In this document: positions 1 to 7,197 of the stretch, piece after piece
Layout of the letters: each line of letters starts with the position of its first letter
How positions within the stretch are numbered: the first letter of the stretch is position 1
Assembly (NCBI RefSeq): GCF_034440735.1
Contig: NZ_CP140098.1
Span: 3,155,501-3,219,500, forward strand
Length of the DNA: 64,000 nucleotides
Origin: Deinococcus sp. AB2017081
GTDB taxonomy: Bacteria > Deinococcota > Deinococci > Deinococcales > Deinococcaceae
Direction of reading: 5' to 3'
Notes under the pieces: generated by a model
The model's input: only the letters and a program-made list of their open reading frames with translations
The model's database searches: none
Told to the model about the DNA's origin: nothing
Position numbers and translations under genes: made by a program

Positions 1-413
1 ACAATCAGCACGTCGGCGCCCACCGGCGTATCCGGGCCGGTCGCCCGCCAGTCGCTGTCCCCTACGCGGACACGGCCGGTGCCGTTCGTGATCGCCGTCG
101 TGACCTTGACGGTGCGGCCCACCAGTCGGCTCGCACCGAGGTTCATCTCTTCGCCCTCCACACCGCCCAGGGCGAGGCGCCCCACGTACCGCCGGCCGAT
201 CAGGACGCTGGCGACGCTGAAGACCGCGAACAGCAGGAGCTGCACGGTCACCGGGATGGGCAGCACGAACACCACCAGGCCAAGAGCGAAGGAGGCCAGG
301 GCCAGCCACACGAAGAACACGCCCGGAGCGACCACCTCCAGAATCAGCAGGGTGGCCCCCAGCACCCACCAGTGCCAGGGCTGCACGCGCTCCAGGGTGG
401 GCAGCCAGTCCAC
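1..413 (-). CDS. NfeD family membrane protein (C-terminus beyond window)
   Basis: About 137 N-terminal codons are visible; the 3' end lies beyond base 1. The protein opens with V-D-W-L-P and has hydrophobic helices at roughly residues 16-35 and 37-62, then a soluble part with an OB-fold-like NfeD C-terminal pattern (G-R-T-G-x-V-x-V-G). NfeD proteins partner with SPFH/stomatin proteins at the membrane and often share an operon with them. The GTG start at 413 lies 4 nt after the SPFH stop codon, so the two genes are almost certainly co-transcribed and perhaps translationally coupled. The family call is good; the full length cannot be judged. Confidence 0.85.
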   Translation of the reverse strand, partial: MDWLPTLERVQPWHWWVLGATLLILEVVAPGVFFVWLALASFALGLVVFVLPIPVTVQLLLFAVFSVASVLIGRRYVGRLALGGVEGEEMNLGASRLVGRTVKVTTAITNGTGRVRVGDSDWRATGPDTPVGADVLI

Positions 414-417
414 GGCC

Positions 418-1338
418 TCAGTCCTTCCGCCCGCCGAAGGCCTCGTTCGCCACGGCAGCGATGCCCTGCAGACTGCCCAGGATGGCGGTCGCCTCCATGG
501 GCAGGATCAGGGTCTTCTGGTTGGGCGACGTGGCGAACTGCCCCAGCGCGTCCACGTAGCGCTGCGCGATGAAGTAGTTGATGGCCTGGACGTTCCCGGC
601 CGCGATGGCCTCGCTGACCATGCGGGTCGCGGCGGCCTCTGCCTGGGCCTGACGCTCGCGGGCCTCGGCCTCAAGAAAGGCAGCCTGGCGGCGGCCCTCG
701 GCGTTCAGGATCTCGGCCTGCTTCTCGCCCTCGGCCTTCAGGATGGCGGCCTGACGGAAGCCCTCGGCGTCGAGGATGTTGGCGCGCTTCTCGCGCTCGG
801 CCTTCATCTGGCGGGCCATGCTGGCGACCAGATCGGCCGGCGGCTTGATGTCCTTGACCTCGATGCGCGTGACCTTCACGCCCCACGGCTCGGTGGCCTC
901 ATCGACCACGGCGAGCAGGCGGGCGTTGATCTGGTCGCGGTTGCTGAGCAGTTCGTCCAGATCCATGCTGCCCATCACGGTGCGGATGTTGGTCATGGTG
1001 AGGTTCAGGGTGGCCTGCTGCAGGTTCCCGACCTCGTAGCTGGCCTTGGCGGCGTCGAGCACCTGATAGAACACCACGCCGTCCACAGTGACCAGCGCGT
1101 TGTCCTTGGTGATGATCTCCTGGCTGGGGACGTCCATGACCTGTTCCATCATGTTCACGCGGCGCCCGATGCGGTCGACGTACGGAATGATCAGGTTCAG
1201 GCCGGGTTTGAGGGTGCGCTGGAATTTTCCAAAGCGTTCCTGCGTCCACTGGAAGCCCTGTGGCACGCTCTTGACCCCGGCGAGCAGCGTGACGATCACG
1301 AGCAGCACCAGGACGGCGACGAGGATGGTAAAGCCCAT
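418..1338 (-). CDS. SPFH/Band 7 (stomatin-like) membrane-anchored protein
   Basis: 306 aa. One N-terminal membrane helix (about residues 2-21) is followed by a Band 7 domain to about residue 190. An Ala/Glu-rich coiled segment follows with repeated A-E-G-E-K and A-E-G-R-R blocks (about 195-240), and a short C-terminal helix region ends the protein. This is the layout of QmcA/stomatin-like scaffold proteins, which oligomerise at membrane microdomains and regulate proteases or membrane organisation. The ATG is preceded by a strong AGGAGG. It lies between a histidine phosphatase (31 nt upstream) and nfeD (4 nt downstream), the usual SPFH-NfeD pairing. Confidence 0.92.
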   Translation of the reverse strand: MGFTILVAVLVLLVIVTLLAGVKSVPQGFQWTQERFGKFQRTLKPGLNLIIPYVDRIGRRVNMMEQVMDVPSQEIITKDNALVTVDGVVFYQVLDAAKASYEVGNLQQATLNLTMTNIRTVMGSMDLDELLSNRDQINARLLAVVDEATEPWGVKVTRIEVKDIKPPADLVASMARQMKAEREKRANILDAEGFRQAAILKAEGEKQAEILNAEGRRQAAFLEAEARERQAQAEAAATRMVSEAIAAGNVQAINYFIAQRYVDALGQFATSPNQKTLILPMEATAILGSLQGIAAVANEAFGGRKD

Positions 1339-1369
1339 GTTGTTGCCTCCTGACTCCAGTACGCGGCGT

Positions 1370-1930
1370 TCAGGCCGATGGTTCCCGCACCCTCAGGCCG
1401 GGAATGTCCACCGTGACGGCATCCAGCAGCTTCAGCGACTTCCACAGCGGCCAGGGGTCAAGTCCGCCCGCGTGCGCCACGAGCAGGCTGATGACCGTAC
1501 CGTGCGCGACGACCGCGACAGTGTCCTGCGGATTGGCGCGCATGACGGCCTGCACGGCGTTCCCGAAGCGGGTGCGGGCATCGTCGGCACTCTCCTCGCC
1601 GGACACGATGGCCTGCGGGTGGTCGAAGAAGGAACGCATGTCCGCCTCGAACCCGGCCGGATCGGTATGGAAAGGCGCGGTGTAGCGGAGCTGCTCGTGC
1701 AGGCCGACCATGGGGCGGTGCGGGACACCCAGTGCCGCGGCCAGCGCGGCGGCGGTCGCCTTCGCCTTGGGTTCCTCGCTGGACACGACGATCTCGGGGC
1801 GGGGATCGAGGCGGGCGATCAGGGTGTCCAGGCCGTCCAGGGCATCGTCCGCGAGGTTCCACTCGTGGGCGGGGACGCCGGGAACGATCCTGGGGGCTCC
1901 GTGCTTGATCAGGTGCAGGGTGCGCGGCAT
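1370..1930 (-). CDS. Histidine phosphatase (phosphoglycerate-mutase-like) family protein
   Basis: 186 aa from the ATG at 1930. It has the fold signature of the histidine phosphatase superfamily: an N-terminal L-I-K-H-G motif at about residues 6-10, S-S-E-E-P with downstream T-A-A-A-L, and a late V-V-A-H-G motif carrying the second histidine. The usual catalytic R-H-G is K-H-G here, so the arginine is replaced by lysine; activity may differ from classical members. A second in-frame ATG at 1948 has the same ribosome-binding site because an 18-bp unit is duplicated, so the start is ambiguous. It probably heads the operon with the SPFH and NfeD genes. Confidence 0.8.
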   Translation of the reverse strand: MPRTLHLIKHGAPRIVPGVPAHEWNLADDALDGLDTLIARLDPRPEIVVSSEEPKAKATAAALAAALGVPHRPMVGLHEQLRYTAPFHTDPAGFEADMRSFFDHPQAIVSGEESADDARTRFGNAVQAVMRANPQDTVAVVAHGTVISLLVAHAGGLDPWPLWKSLKLLDAVTVDIPGLRVREPSA

Positions 1931-1961
1931 GGCTCCAGGGAAGCGCATGGCTCCAGGGAAG
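1927..1961. repeat. Tandem duplication of a ribosome-binding site plus start codon
   Basis: The 17-mer GCATGGCTCCAGGGAAG occurs at 1927-1943 and again at 1945-1961 (period 18). Read on the minus strand each copy is a GGAG ribosome-binding site followed by ATG, in frame with the histidine phosphatase. The gene therefore has two equivalent initiation sites six codons apart. Confidence 0.85.
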
Positions 1962-1988
1962 TACAGTGGCGGCCCCGACCCCACCCCC

Positions 1989-1994
1989 TATACT
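1989..1994 (+). promoter_or_regulatory. TATACT -10 box, leaderless start of ABC ATPase
   Basis: TATACT followed by 6 nt and then GTG at 2001, with no Shine-Dalgarno sequence. This fits the TANNNT leaderless promoter pattern of Deinococcus. Confidence 0.7.
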
Positions 1995-2000
1995 CGGCCG

Positions 2001-3431
2001 GTGCTGCCGCTGGTGAGCCTGAAGGACGTGACTGTGATCGCCGGGGGCCGCACGCTGCTGGGCGGCGTGACGCTGGAGGTGCGGCCAGGCGAGGCCCTGC
2101 GCCTGTCCGGCCCGAACGGCGGCGGCAAGACCACGCTGCTGCGTCTCCTGGCCGGCGAAGTCGCGCCGGTGGCGGGCCGCCGCGTGTACGGCCTGGGTGG
2201 TCAGGAACGCCACAGTGCCGTGCAGGCCCGGCGCTCCCTGTCGGTGGTCGGCCCCGACGCCGAGGCCTTCTACCTGACCCGTGAGTGGGAACAGACGGTG
2301 CGCGACGTGCTGCTGGCCGGTTTCGTGGGCGAGACCCTGAACCTGTGGGGCGCCACTCCCGACGCCGAGGCCCGCGTGGACGAGGTCGCCGCCCTGACCG
2401 GACTGGAGCCCCTGCTGGAGCGGGATGTCCGTACCCTCAGTCACGGCCAGCGGCGGCGCGTGATGCTGGCGCGTGCCCTGATGCCCCGCCCGGAACTGCT
2501 GCTGCTGGACGAATTCACCGACGGCCTGAGCGTCCGCGCCCGCGCCGACCTGGGCACGGTGCTGCGGGGCATCCACGCCTCGGGCGTGGCCGTGGTGCTT
2601 GCCACCCACCGCCCCGACGAGGCCCCGGCGCTGCCCTGGCGCACGGTGCAGGTGGAGCACGGCACCCTGACCTCCCCTCCCTCGGCGCTCAGCCCTCAGC
2701 CCTCACCCCTCTCTCTTCCCCCACCGCCCGGGCACGGTGACCTGATCCGGGTGCGCGGCGTGTCCGTGTTCCGCAACGGGCACCTCGCCCTAGGGCCGCT
2801 GGACTGGACGTGGTCGGCCGGGGAGCACTGGCTGGTCACGGGCGACAACGGCAGCGGCAAGAGCACGCTGGCGCGGCTGGTCGCCGGGGAGCTGTGGCCG
2901 GCGCTGGGCGGCACGGTCGAGCGTCCCTTCCTGCGGCGTGACCTGCTGACCGAGCGGCGGCGGCACGTGGGCGTGGTCAGCGCCGAGCTGGGCATCCGGC
3001 AGCGGCGCGAGTGGACGGGACAGGACGTGATCGTCAGCGCGTGGGCCGGCACCGAGGGCTTCGCGGCCGACCTCTCCCCCGCCCAGGTGCAGGCCGTGCA
3101 GGAGATCGCCGCCGCGCTGGAGGTCACGGATCTCCTGTCCCGCAACGCCGCCACGCTCTCGCAGGGGCAGCTCCGGCGGCTGCTGCTGGCCCGCGCTGTC
3201 GTCCACCGGCCCACGCTGCTGATCCTGGACGAGGGCCTGGACTTTCTGGACGCGGCCAGCCGCGAACGCTTCACGGCGCTGCTGCCCGGTCTGGCCCGCA
3301 CCGGCACGCACCTCATGGTGATCGCGCACCGGGAGGCCGACGCGCCCGCCGGGCTGACGCACCACCTGCGGCTGTACGGGGGCCGGATCGAGTGGGTGGA
3401 ACGGCTGGCTGGTGCCTTGCCCTCGGCCTGA
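2001..3431 (+). CDS. Tandem ABC transporter ATPase (ModF/PhrA-like)
   Basis: 476 aa holding two complete nucleotide-binding domains on one chain. The first has Walker A G-P-N-G-G-G-K-T-T, signature L-S-H-G-Q and Walker B L-L-L-L-D-E-F. The second has G-D-N-G-S-G-K-S-T, L-S-Q-G-Q and L-L-I-L-D-E-G. There are no membrane segments and no adjacent permease, as in ModF/PhrA-type dual ATPases. The GTG at 2001 was chosen because a TATACT box lies 6 nt upstream. The domains are joined by a Ser/Pro-rich linker at about residues 222-243, encoded by a CT-rich low-complexity stretch at 2664-2728. The true partner or substrate is not evident from the neighbours. Confidence 0.85.
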   Translation: MLPLVSLKDVTVIAGGRTLLGGVTLEVRPGEALRLSGPNGGGKTTLLRLLAGEVAPVAGRRVYGLGGQERHSAVQARRSLSVVGPDAEAFYLTREWEQTVRDVLLAGFVGETLNLWGATPDAEARVDEVAALTGLEPLLERDVRTLSHGQRRRVMLARALMPRPELLLLDEFTDGLSVRARADLGTVLRGIHASGVAVVLATHRPDEAPALPWRTVQVEHGTLTSPPSALSPQPSPLSLPPPPGHGDLIRVRGVSVFRNGHLALGPLDWTWSAGEHWLVTGDNGSGKSTLARLVAGELWPALGGTVERPFLRRDLLTERRRHVGVVSAELGIRQRREWTGQDVIVSAWAGTEGFAADLSPAQVQAVQEIAAALEVTDLLSRNAATLSQGQLRRLLLARAVVHRPTLLILDEGLDFLDAASRERFTALLPGLARTGTHLMVIAHREADAPAGLTHHLRLYGGRIEWVERLAGALPSA

Positions 3432-3481
3432 GCCCGGCCGATCGCGCGCGTCCGCGTCAGGTTCGGCTCACTTTCGCGCAC

Positions 3482-3487
3482 TACGCT
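3482..3487 (+). promoter_or_regulatory. TACGCT -10 box, leaderless start
   Basis: TACGCT, 6 nt, then GTG at 3494; no ribosome-binding site is visible between them. Confidence 0.65.
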
Positions 3488-3493
3488 GGGCGG

Positions 3494-4072
3494 GTGAAAC
3501 GTGTCGCCCTGACCCTGGCCCTGCTCTCGCTGCCTGCCGTTCCTGCCCACGCGCAGGCGACCACGCCCGCCGCACCGGCAACACCTGCCACGGCCCCCGC
3601 CGAGAAATCCGTCGATTCCGTGACCGCGACCAGCCCGAAGGGCTTCAGCATCCGCATGCCCGGCGGGCAGGGCTGGACGCCGCTGAAGAACGTGCCGAAC
3701 ACCGATGTTGCCTTCCTGAACCAGACCGTGAACGGCCTGCGGCCCACCGTCACTGTGATCGTGCAGGACGTGGAACCGGCCATCAAGGCGACCCTGGCGG
3801 ACTTCCGTGACCTGTACTCACGCCAGATGGTCAAGGACGTGCCGAAGTTCAAGATGCTGGGCGAGAAGACCGTCCGCGTGGGCGGCCAGCCCGCCATCCT
3901 GTGGTCATACTCCGGCGACGGGGACGGCGGCCCGGTGCGCTGGACGCAGCTGATCGTGCTGAAGAGCAACCGCCTGTACACGACCACCCTGATGACCCCG
4001 ACCGGCACGCCCGCCGCCGTCCTCGACTCCGGCCGTGCGATCCTGGATTCGTTCACGCTGACCACGAAGTAA
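3494..4072 (+). CDS. Secreted PsbP/DUF1795-like protein
   Basis: 192 aa. A Sec signal peptide (about residues 1-21, ending A-H-A-Q-A) precedes an Ala/Pro/Thr linker and a soluble domain. The pattern S-P-K-G-F-S-I-R-M-P then G-W, with a late L-D-S-F, resembles the PsbP/DcrB (DUF1795) fold of small lipocalin-like extracytoplasmic proteins. No catalytic motif is seen. The start is set by the leaderless TACGCT box; the open frame continues upstream but lacks a start signal. The gene is followed by a long hairpin shared with the convergent qorB-like gene. The family assignment is moderate. Confidence 0.7.
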   Translation: MKRVALTLALLSLPAVPAHAQATTPAAPATPATAPAEKSVDSVTATSPKGFSIRMPGGQGWTPLKNVPNTDVAFLNQTVNGLRPTVTVIVQDVEPAIKATLADFRDLYSRQMVKDVPKFKMLGEKTVRVGGQPAILWSYSGDGDGGPVRWTQLIVLKSNRLYTTTLMTPTGTPAAVLDSGRAILDSFTLTTK

Positions 4073-4093
4073 CCGAGGTCACCACCGTCATCC

Positions 4094-4136
4094 GGCGCAG
4101 CGGGCGAGGAACACAGTGTTCCTCGCCCGCTGCGCC
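4094..4136. terminator. Bidirectional hairpin between convergent genes
   Basis: A perfect 21-bp inverted repeat (4094-4114 with 4116-4136) with one unpaired base at its centre. It separates a plus-strand gene ending at 4072 from a minus-strand gene ending at 4161. There is no U-tract. Confidence 0.75.
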
Positions 4137-4160
4137 ATGTCGTGTCTCCAGCCGGCCGGA

Positions 4161-5045
4161 TCAGCCCTTCAGTGCGGCCCCGATCGCGTCGGGCAGGGGC
4201 GTGGTGGGGCGGCCGATCAGGCGGGAGAGGTCGCCGCTGTGGGTGCTCAGTTCGCCCCGCGCGATGCCGGCGTCGCTGTCAGCGAATACGGCCGCAAGGG
4301 AACCAGGCAGGCCGAGGCCGGTCAGGGCGGCCGTGTACTCCGGGACACTCTGGTTCACGTACGCGTAGGGCTGGCCGGTCTGACGGCTGATCTCGCCGGC
4401 AATATCAGCCAGCGTGACGGGCGTGTCGCCGCCGAGTTCGTAGGTCGCGTTCGCGTGGCCGTCGGTGCTCAGGACGGCGGCGGCAGCCTCGGCGTAGTCC
4501 TCGCGGGGGGCGGGGGTCACCTGGCCGTCGCCGGCCGCGCCCAGGAGGACGCCGTGCGGAAGACTCTGGGCGAGGTTGCCCGTGTAGTTCTCGGTGTACC
4601 AGCCGTTACGCAGCAGCGCGAAGGGCACGCCGGAATCACGCAGGATCGTCTCGGTGGCCTGGTGGTCGGCGGCGAGCTGCATGGTGGACGTGTCAGCGTT
4701 CAGGATGCTGGTGTACGCCAGGAGCTGCACGCCGGCGTCCCGCGCCGCCGCGATGACGTTGCGGTGCTGGCCGGGTCGGTCGTCAAAGTCGTTGCTGGAG
4801 ATCAGCAGCAGCTTCTGGATGCCGTCCAGGGCGGCGGCCAGGGTCTCCGGGCGGTGGTAGTCGGCGTGGCGCACCACGACGCCCTGCGCGGCCAGATCCT
4901 CCGCCTTCGCTGGATCACGCACCAGGGCGGCGACGCTGCCCGCCGGCACACCCCGGTCAAGCAGCGCGTGGATCACGAGGCGACCCAGGTGGCCGGTGGC
5001 TCCGGTGACGGCGATGGTGGGGGCCTGTGTGCTGGAGGTGGTCAT
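4161..5045 (-). CDS. NmrA-like SDR family NAD(P)H:quinone oxidoreductase (QorB type)
   Basis: 294 aa. The N-terminal Rossmann motif V-T-G-A-T-G-H-L-G (about residues 13-21) and the atypical-SDR features match QorB/YtfG quinone reductases: N-G-W-Y-T-E-N-Y, a late Y-E-L-G-G-D, and no Tyr-x3-Lys pair. These enzymes reduce quinones with NAD(P)H and respond to electrophile stress. AAGGAG precedes the ATG at 5045. The upstream gap carries a 19-bp site (5083-5101) that recurs upstream of the adjacent Rrf2 regulator, so control by that regulator is likely. Confidence 0.88.
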   Translation of the reverse strand: MTTSSTQAPTIAVTGATGHLGRLVIHALLDRGVPAGSVAALVRDPAKAEDLAAQGVVVRHADYHRPETLAAALDGIQKLLLISSNDFDDRPGQHRNVIAAARDAGVQLLAYTSILNADTSTMQLAADHQATETILRDSGVPFALLRNGWYTENYTGNLAQSLPHGVLLGAAGDGQVTPAPREDYAEAAAAVLSTDGHANATYELGGDTPVTLADIAGEISRQTGQPYAYVNQSVPEYTAALTGLGLPGSLAAVFADSDAGIARGELSTHSGDLSRLIGRPTTPLPDAIGAALKG

Positions 5046-5082
5046 GGTGAACTCCTTTGAGCGAGAGACGGTGGCTGGATGG

Positions 5083-5101
5083 TGTAAACGAATTACTTAC
5101 A
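5083..5101 (-). promoter_or_regulatory. Putative Rrf2 operator upstream of the qorB-like gene
   Basis: TGTAA-N9-TTACA. It shares TACTTACA at its right end with the site at 5554-5572 upstream of the regulator. It overlaps the stop codon of the Rrf2 gene and lies 38 nt before the qorB-like start. Confidence 0.65.
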
Positions 5102-5531
5102 TGCTGGTCAAAAAAAAACAGCCCGCCCGTGCGGCCAGATCCGAGAGCACGTCGGCCAGCGTGGTGCGGGCGAGTTCCCGTTCCATGGCGGCCTGGGCCT
5201 CTCCGAAGCGCTGTTCCAGGGTCGCCTGGATGTTGGCCCCGACCGGGCAGCGGGGATGCGGATGCTCGTGCAGCCGGAACACGGAGTCCTGGCCGTTGAC
5301 GGCCCGGTACACGTCCAGCAGCGTGATCTGCGCGGCCGGCCGGGTCAGGGCCGCGCCGGCGACCCCGCGCTGCGTGCTGAGCAGCCCCGCGCGGCGCAGC
5401 AGCCCGGTCACGTTGCGGATCACGACCGGGTTGGTGCCCACGCTGGCGGCAATCTCGGCAGAGCTCGCGTGCTCCGGGTACGAGCTGATCAGGGACAGCA
5501 CATGGACAGCCACAGCGTACTGACTGTTCAT
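5097..5531 (-). CDS. Rrf2 family transcriptional regulator
   Basis: 144 aa. Starts M-N-S-Q-Y-A-V-A-V-H and has the Rrf2 winged helix (about residues 20-55, with S-A-E-I-A-A-S-V and V-V-I-R-N-V recognition segment), then G-A-A-L-T-R-P. A single cysteine in H-P-H-P-R-C-P-V and another near the C-terminus (A-G-C-F-F) could be redox or electrophile sensing; no Fe-S cysteine triad like that of IscR is present. This fits YwnA/CymR-type members that control neighbouring oxidoreductases. The gene is followed directly by the qorB-like gene, and both carry the same TGTAA-N9-TTACA site. Confidence 0.88.
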   Translation of the reverse strand: MNSQYAVAVHVLSLISSYPEHASSAEIAASVGTNPVVIRNVTGLLRRAGLLSTQRGVAGAALTRPAAQITLLDVYRAVNGQDSVFRLHEHPHPRCPVGANIQATLEQRFGEAQAAMERELARTTLADVLSDLAARAGCFFLTSM

Positions 5532-5553
5532 GCGACGTTCCCCGTGACCAACA

Positions 5554-5572
5554 TGTAACCAGTCTACTTACA
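5554..5572 (-). promoter_or_regulatory. Putative Rrf2 operator upstream of the regulator gene
   Basis: TGTAA-N9-TTACA, 23 nt before the Rrf2 start codon at 5531; second copy of the motif seen at 5083-5101. Suggests autoregulation. Confidence 0.65.
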
Positions 5573-5612
5573 TCTCGGAATCACTGTCAAGAGCCGGTCC
5601 GTCGCCTCTGGC

Positions 5613-6410
5613 TCAGGACGATACGAACTGATCGGCCCAGGCGTGCAGGAAGGCCCCCAGCCCAGGCTGCTCGGGCACCTGCGCGTGGGCGTGGCGGGCC
5701 AGCAGCGGCAGGGTGCCCACCTGCACGCCGTAGCCCGCGATCTCCAGCATGGCCTCGTCGTTGTCGCTGTCCCCGAAGGCGACGGTCTGGTGGGACGGCA
5801 CACCCAGCGCGTCCGCGATCAGCGACAGGGCCGCGCCCTTGTGGGCCCCGACCGGCGTGACGGTCAGGAAATGCGGGTACGGCTCCTGTGCCCCGGTGAG
5901 CACCAGATGCGGATGCGACCCGCGCAGCTGTTGCGCGAAGCCCGCCACGTGCGGGTGAAAGTACCCGACCTTCAGGATCTCGCCGCGCGGCGCGTCGGCC
6001 AGCGGCCGGTACCCGCGTGCGACCATCCACGGTTCGGGCTCGGTGCCGGGCGGCACGTCCAGGTACAGATGCGTGGCCGTGAACAGGACGACCCGCGCGC
6101 CGTCCAGTTCATGGGCCAGCACACCCTCCAGATCGTCCGGCGTGAACACGGCCTCGGTGTGCAGCGTGCCGTTCACCTCGATGCGGCCCCCGTTGTTCGT
6201 GGCGACTGCGTCGGGCTGCATGACCTCGTGAACGCGCACGGGCGCGGCGTCCCGCCCGGTGATGATCGCCAGTTTCACGCCCAGCTGCCGCAGCCGGCCC
6301 AGGGCACTCACGACATCGGCCGCCACGGCGTCTCCCCGATCCGGGATCAGGGTGCCGTCCAGATCGAAGGCCATCAGCAGGGGCAGGGTGGTGGGAGGGG
6401 GGGCGCTCAC
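5613..6410 (-). CDS. HAD superfamily Cof-type phosphatase
   Basis: 265 aa. Motif I is D-L-D-G-T-L (about residues 16-21), motif II is I-I-T-G-R-D, and a conserved Lys sits in G-A-H-K-G-A-A-L. Motif IV, F-G-D-S-D-N-D-E-A-M-L, is typical of Cof/YbiV type IIB HAD phosphatases acting on small phosphorylated metabolites. The T-N-N-G-G segment also matches. The GTG start at 6410 is supported by a TAGCTT box 6 nt upstream (leaderless). It follows rplS on the same strand but is separated from it by a strong hairpin, so it is probably transcribed on its own. The substrate is unknown. Confidence 0.88.
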   Translation of the reverse strand: MSAPPPTTLPLLMAFDLDGTLIPDRGDAVAADVVSALGRLRQLGVKLAIITGRDAAPVRVHEVMQPDAVATNNGGRIEVNGTLHTEAVFTPDDLEGVLAHELDGARVVLFTATHLYLDVPPGTEPEPWMVARGYRPLADAPRGEILKVGYFHPHVAGFAQQLRGSHPHLVLTGAQEPYPHFLTVTPVGAHKGAALSLIADALGVPSHQTVAFGDSDNDEAMLEIAGYGVQVGTLPLLARHAHAQVPEQPGLGAFLHAWADQFVSS

Positions 6411-6416
6411 CGCCCA

Positions 6417-6422
6417 AAGCTA
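6417..6422 (-). promoter_or_regulatory. TAGCTT -10 box, leaderless start of the HAD gene
   Basis: On the minus strand TAGCTT is followed by 6 nt and GTG at 6410. Confidence 0.6.
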
Positions 6423-6449
6423 CCGCATCGTCACGGACTGCCAACAGAA

Positions 6450-6480
6450 CCGCGCCGCCCCACGGTGGGAGGCGGCGCGG
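6450..6480 (-). terminator. Terminator-like hairpin after rplS
   Basis: Ten-base perfect arms (6450-6459 and 6471-6480) with an inner CCAC/GTGG stem, 18 nt after the rplS stop codon. Confidence 0.65.
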
Positions 6481-6497
6481 CGCTGGACGCGTGGGGC

Positions 6498-6968
6498 TTA
6501 CTCGCCCTGGGCGCTCTCGTTGGTCTCAGCCGGAGCGGCCTGGGCGCTGGCGGCCTCAGCCTTGCTGGCCTTGCTCGCGGCGGCGTCCTTCATCACGCGG
6601 CTGCGGTCGCTCTTGATGCGGGCGGCCTTACCACGCAGGTCGCGCAGGTAGTACAGCTTGGCGCGGCGCACCTTGCCGCGCTCCAGCACCGTGATCCGGG
6701 CAAGCAGCGGGCTGCTGAAGGGGAACACGCGCTCCACGCCCTCGCCGAAGCTGATCTTGCGCACGGTGAAGCTCTTGCGGCTGCCCGTGCCGTTCAGGGC
6801 GATGACCACGCCCTCGAAGGCCTGGTTGCGGGTGCGGTTGCCTTCCACGACCTTGGTCTCCACACGGACGGTGTCGCCGGCGCGGAATTCAGGGTGATCC
6901 GTCTTGATATGGGGCTGCTCGACGGCGCGCAGGATGGCCCCACGGTTGACTTTCACGGCGTTCTGCAT
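6498..6968 (-). CDS. rplS: 50S ribosomal protein L19
   Basis: 156 aa from the ATG at 6968, which has AGAGGAG before it. The L19 core is clear: F-R-A-G-D-T-V-R-V, the [11 protein letters not shown] segment, S-F-T-V-R-K-I-S, and [12 protein letters not shown]19 sits at the 30S-50S interface. A C-terminal tail of about 40 residues rich in Ala, Ser, Glu and Lys extends beyond the bacterial core, a type of extension seen in Deinococcus ribosomal proteins. The gene has its own promoter and a structured leader of about 100 nt. Confidence 0.97.
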   Translation of the reverse strand: MQNAVKVNRGAILRAVEQPHIKTDHPEFRAGDTVRVETKVVEGNRTRNQAFEGVVIALNGTGSRKSFTVRKISFGEGVERVFPFSSPLLARITVLERGKVRRAKLYYLRDLRGKAARIKSDRSRVMKDAAASKASKAEAASAQAAPAETNESAQGE

Positions 6969-7006
6969 ATGTGCTCCTCTGGGCAGCGGACCGCCCCACG
7001 ATCCCA

Positions 7007-7078
7007 CACGCGCGGGCAGAGGCGTTCGTACTCCGGTACTCCTGACCCACGCACGCTGGCGTCAGGTCAAACCGGAGC
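7007..7078 (-). promoter_or_regulatory. Structured 5' leader of rplS
   Basis: The leader transcribed from the promoter at 7079-7107 can fold into nested arms. An outer CCGGT/ACCGG pair encloses CCTGAC/GTCAGG, and GGAGTAC is repeated just after. It ends about 40 nt before the rplS ribosome-binding site, a position suited to autoregulation by L19. The folding is by eye only. Confidence 0.4.
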
Positions 7079-7107
7079 AGTATACGCGGATCCGGCGTCG
7101 CCAGCAA
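7079..7107 (-). promoter_or_regulatory. Sigma-70-type promoter of rplS
   Basis: On the minus strand: -35 TTGCTG (7102-7107), 17-nt spacer, -10 TATACT (7079-7084). It predicts a leader of about 100 nt before the rplS ATG. Confidence 0.75.
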
Positions 7108-7197
7108 GGGCCGGTGGGTGGGCCGTCGCCCGCGCACCGATATGAAATCTGCACCACATCACACTTGAACGGCCCGGGCCACGGCAGCATCGGCCAT

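Noticed and set aside
79..1353. Plus-strand 424-codon frame over the SPFH and NfeD genes
   Set aside because: It is antisense to clear minus-strand families and has no signals of its own.
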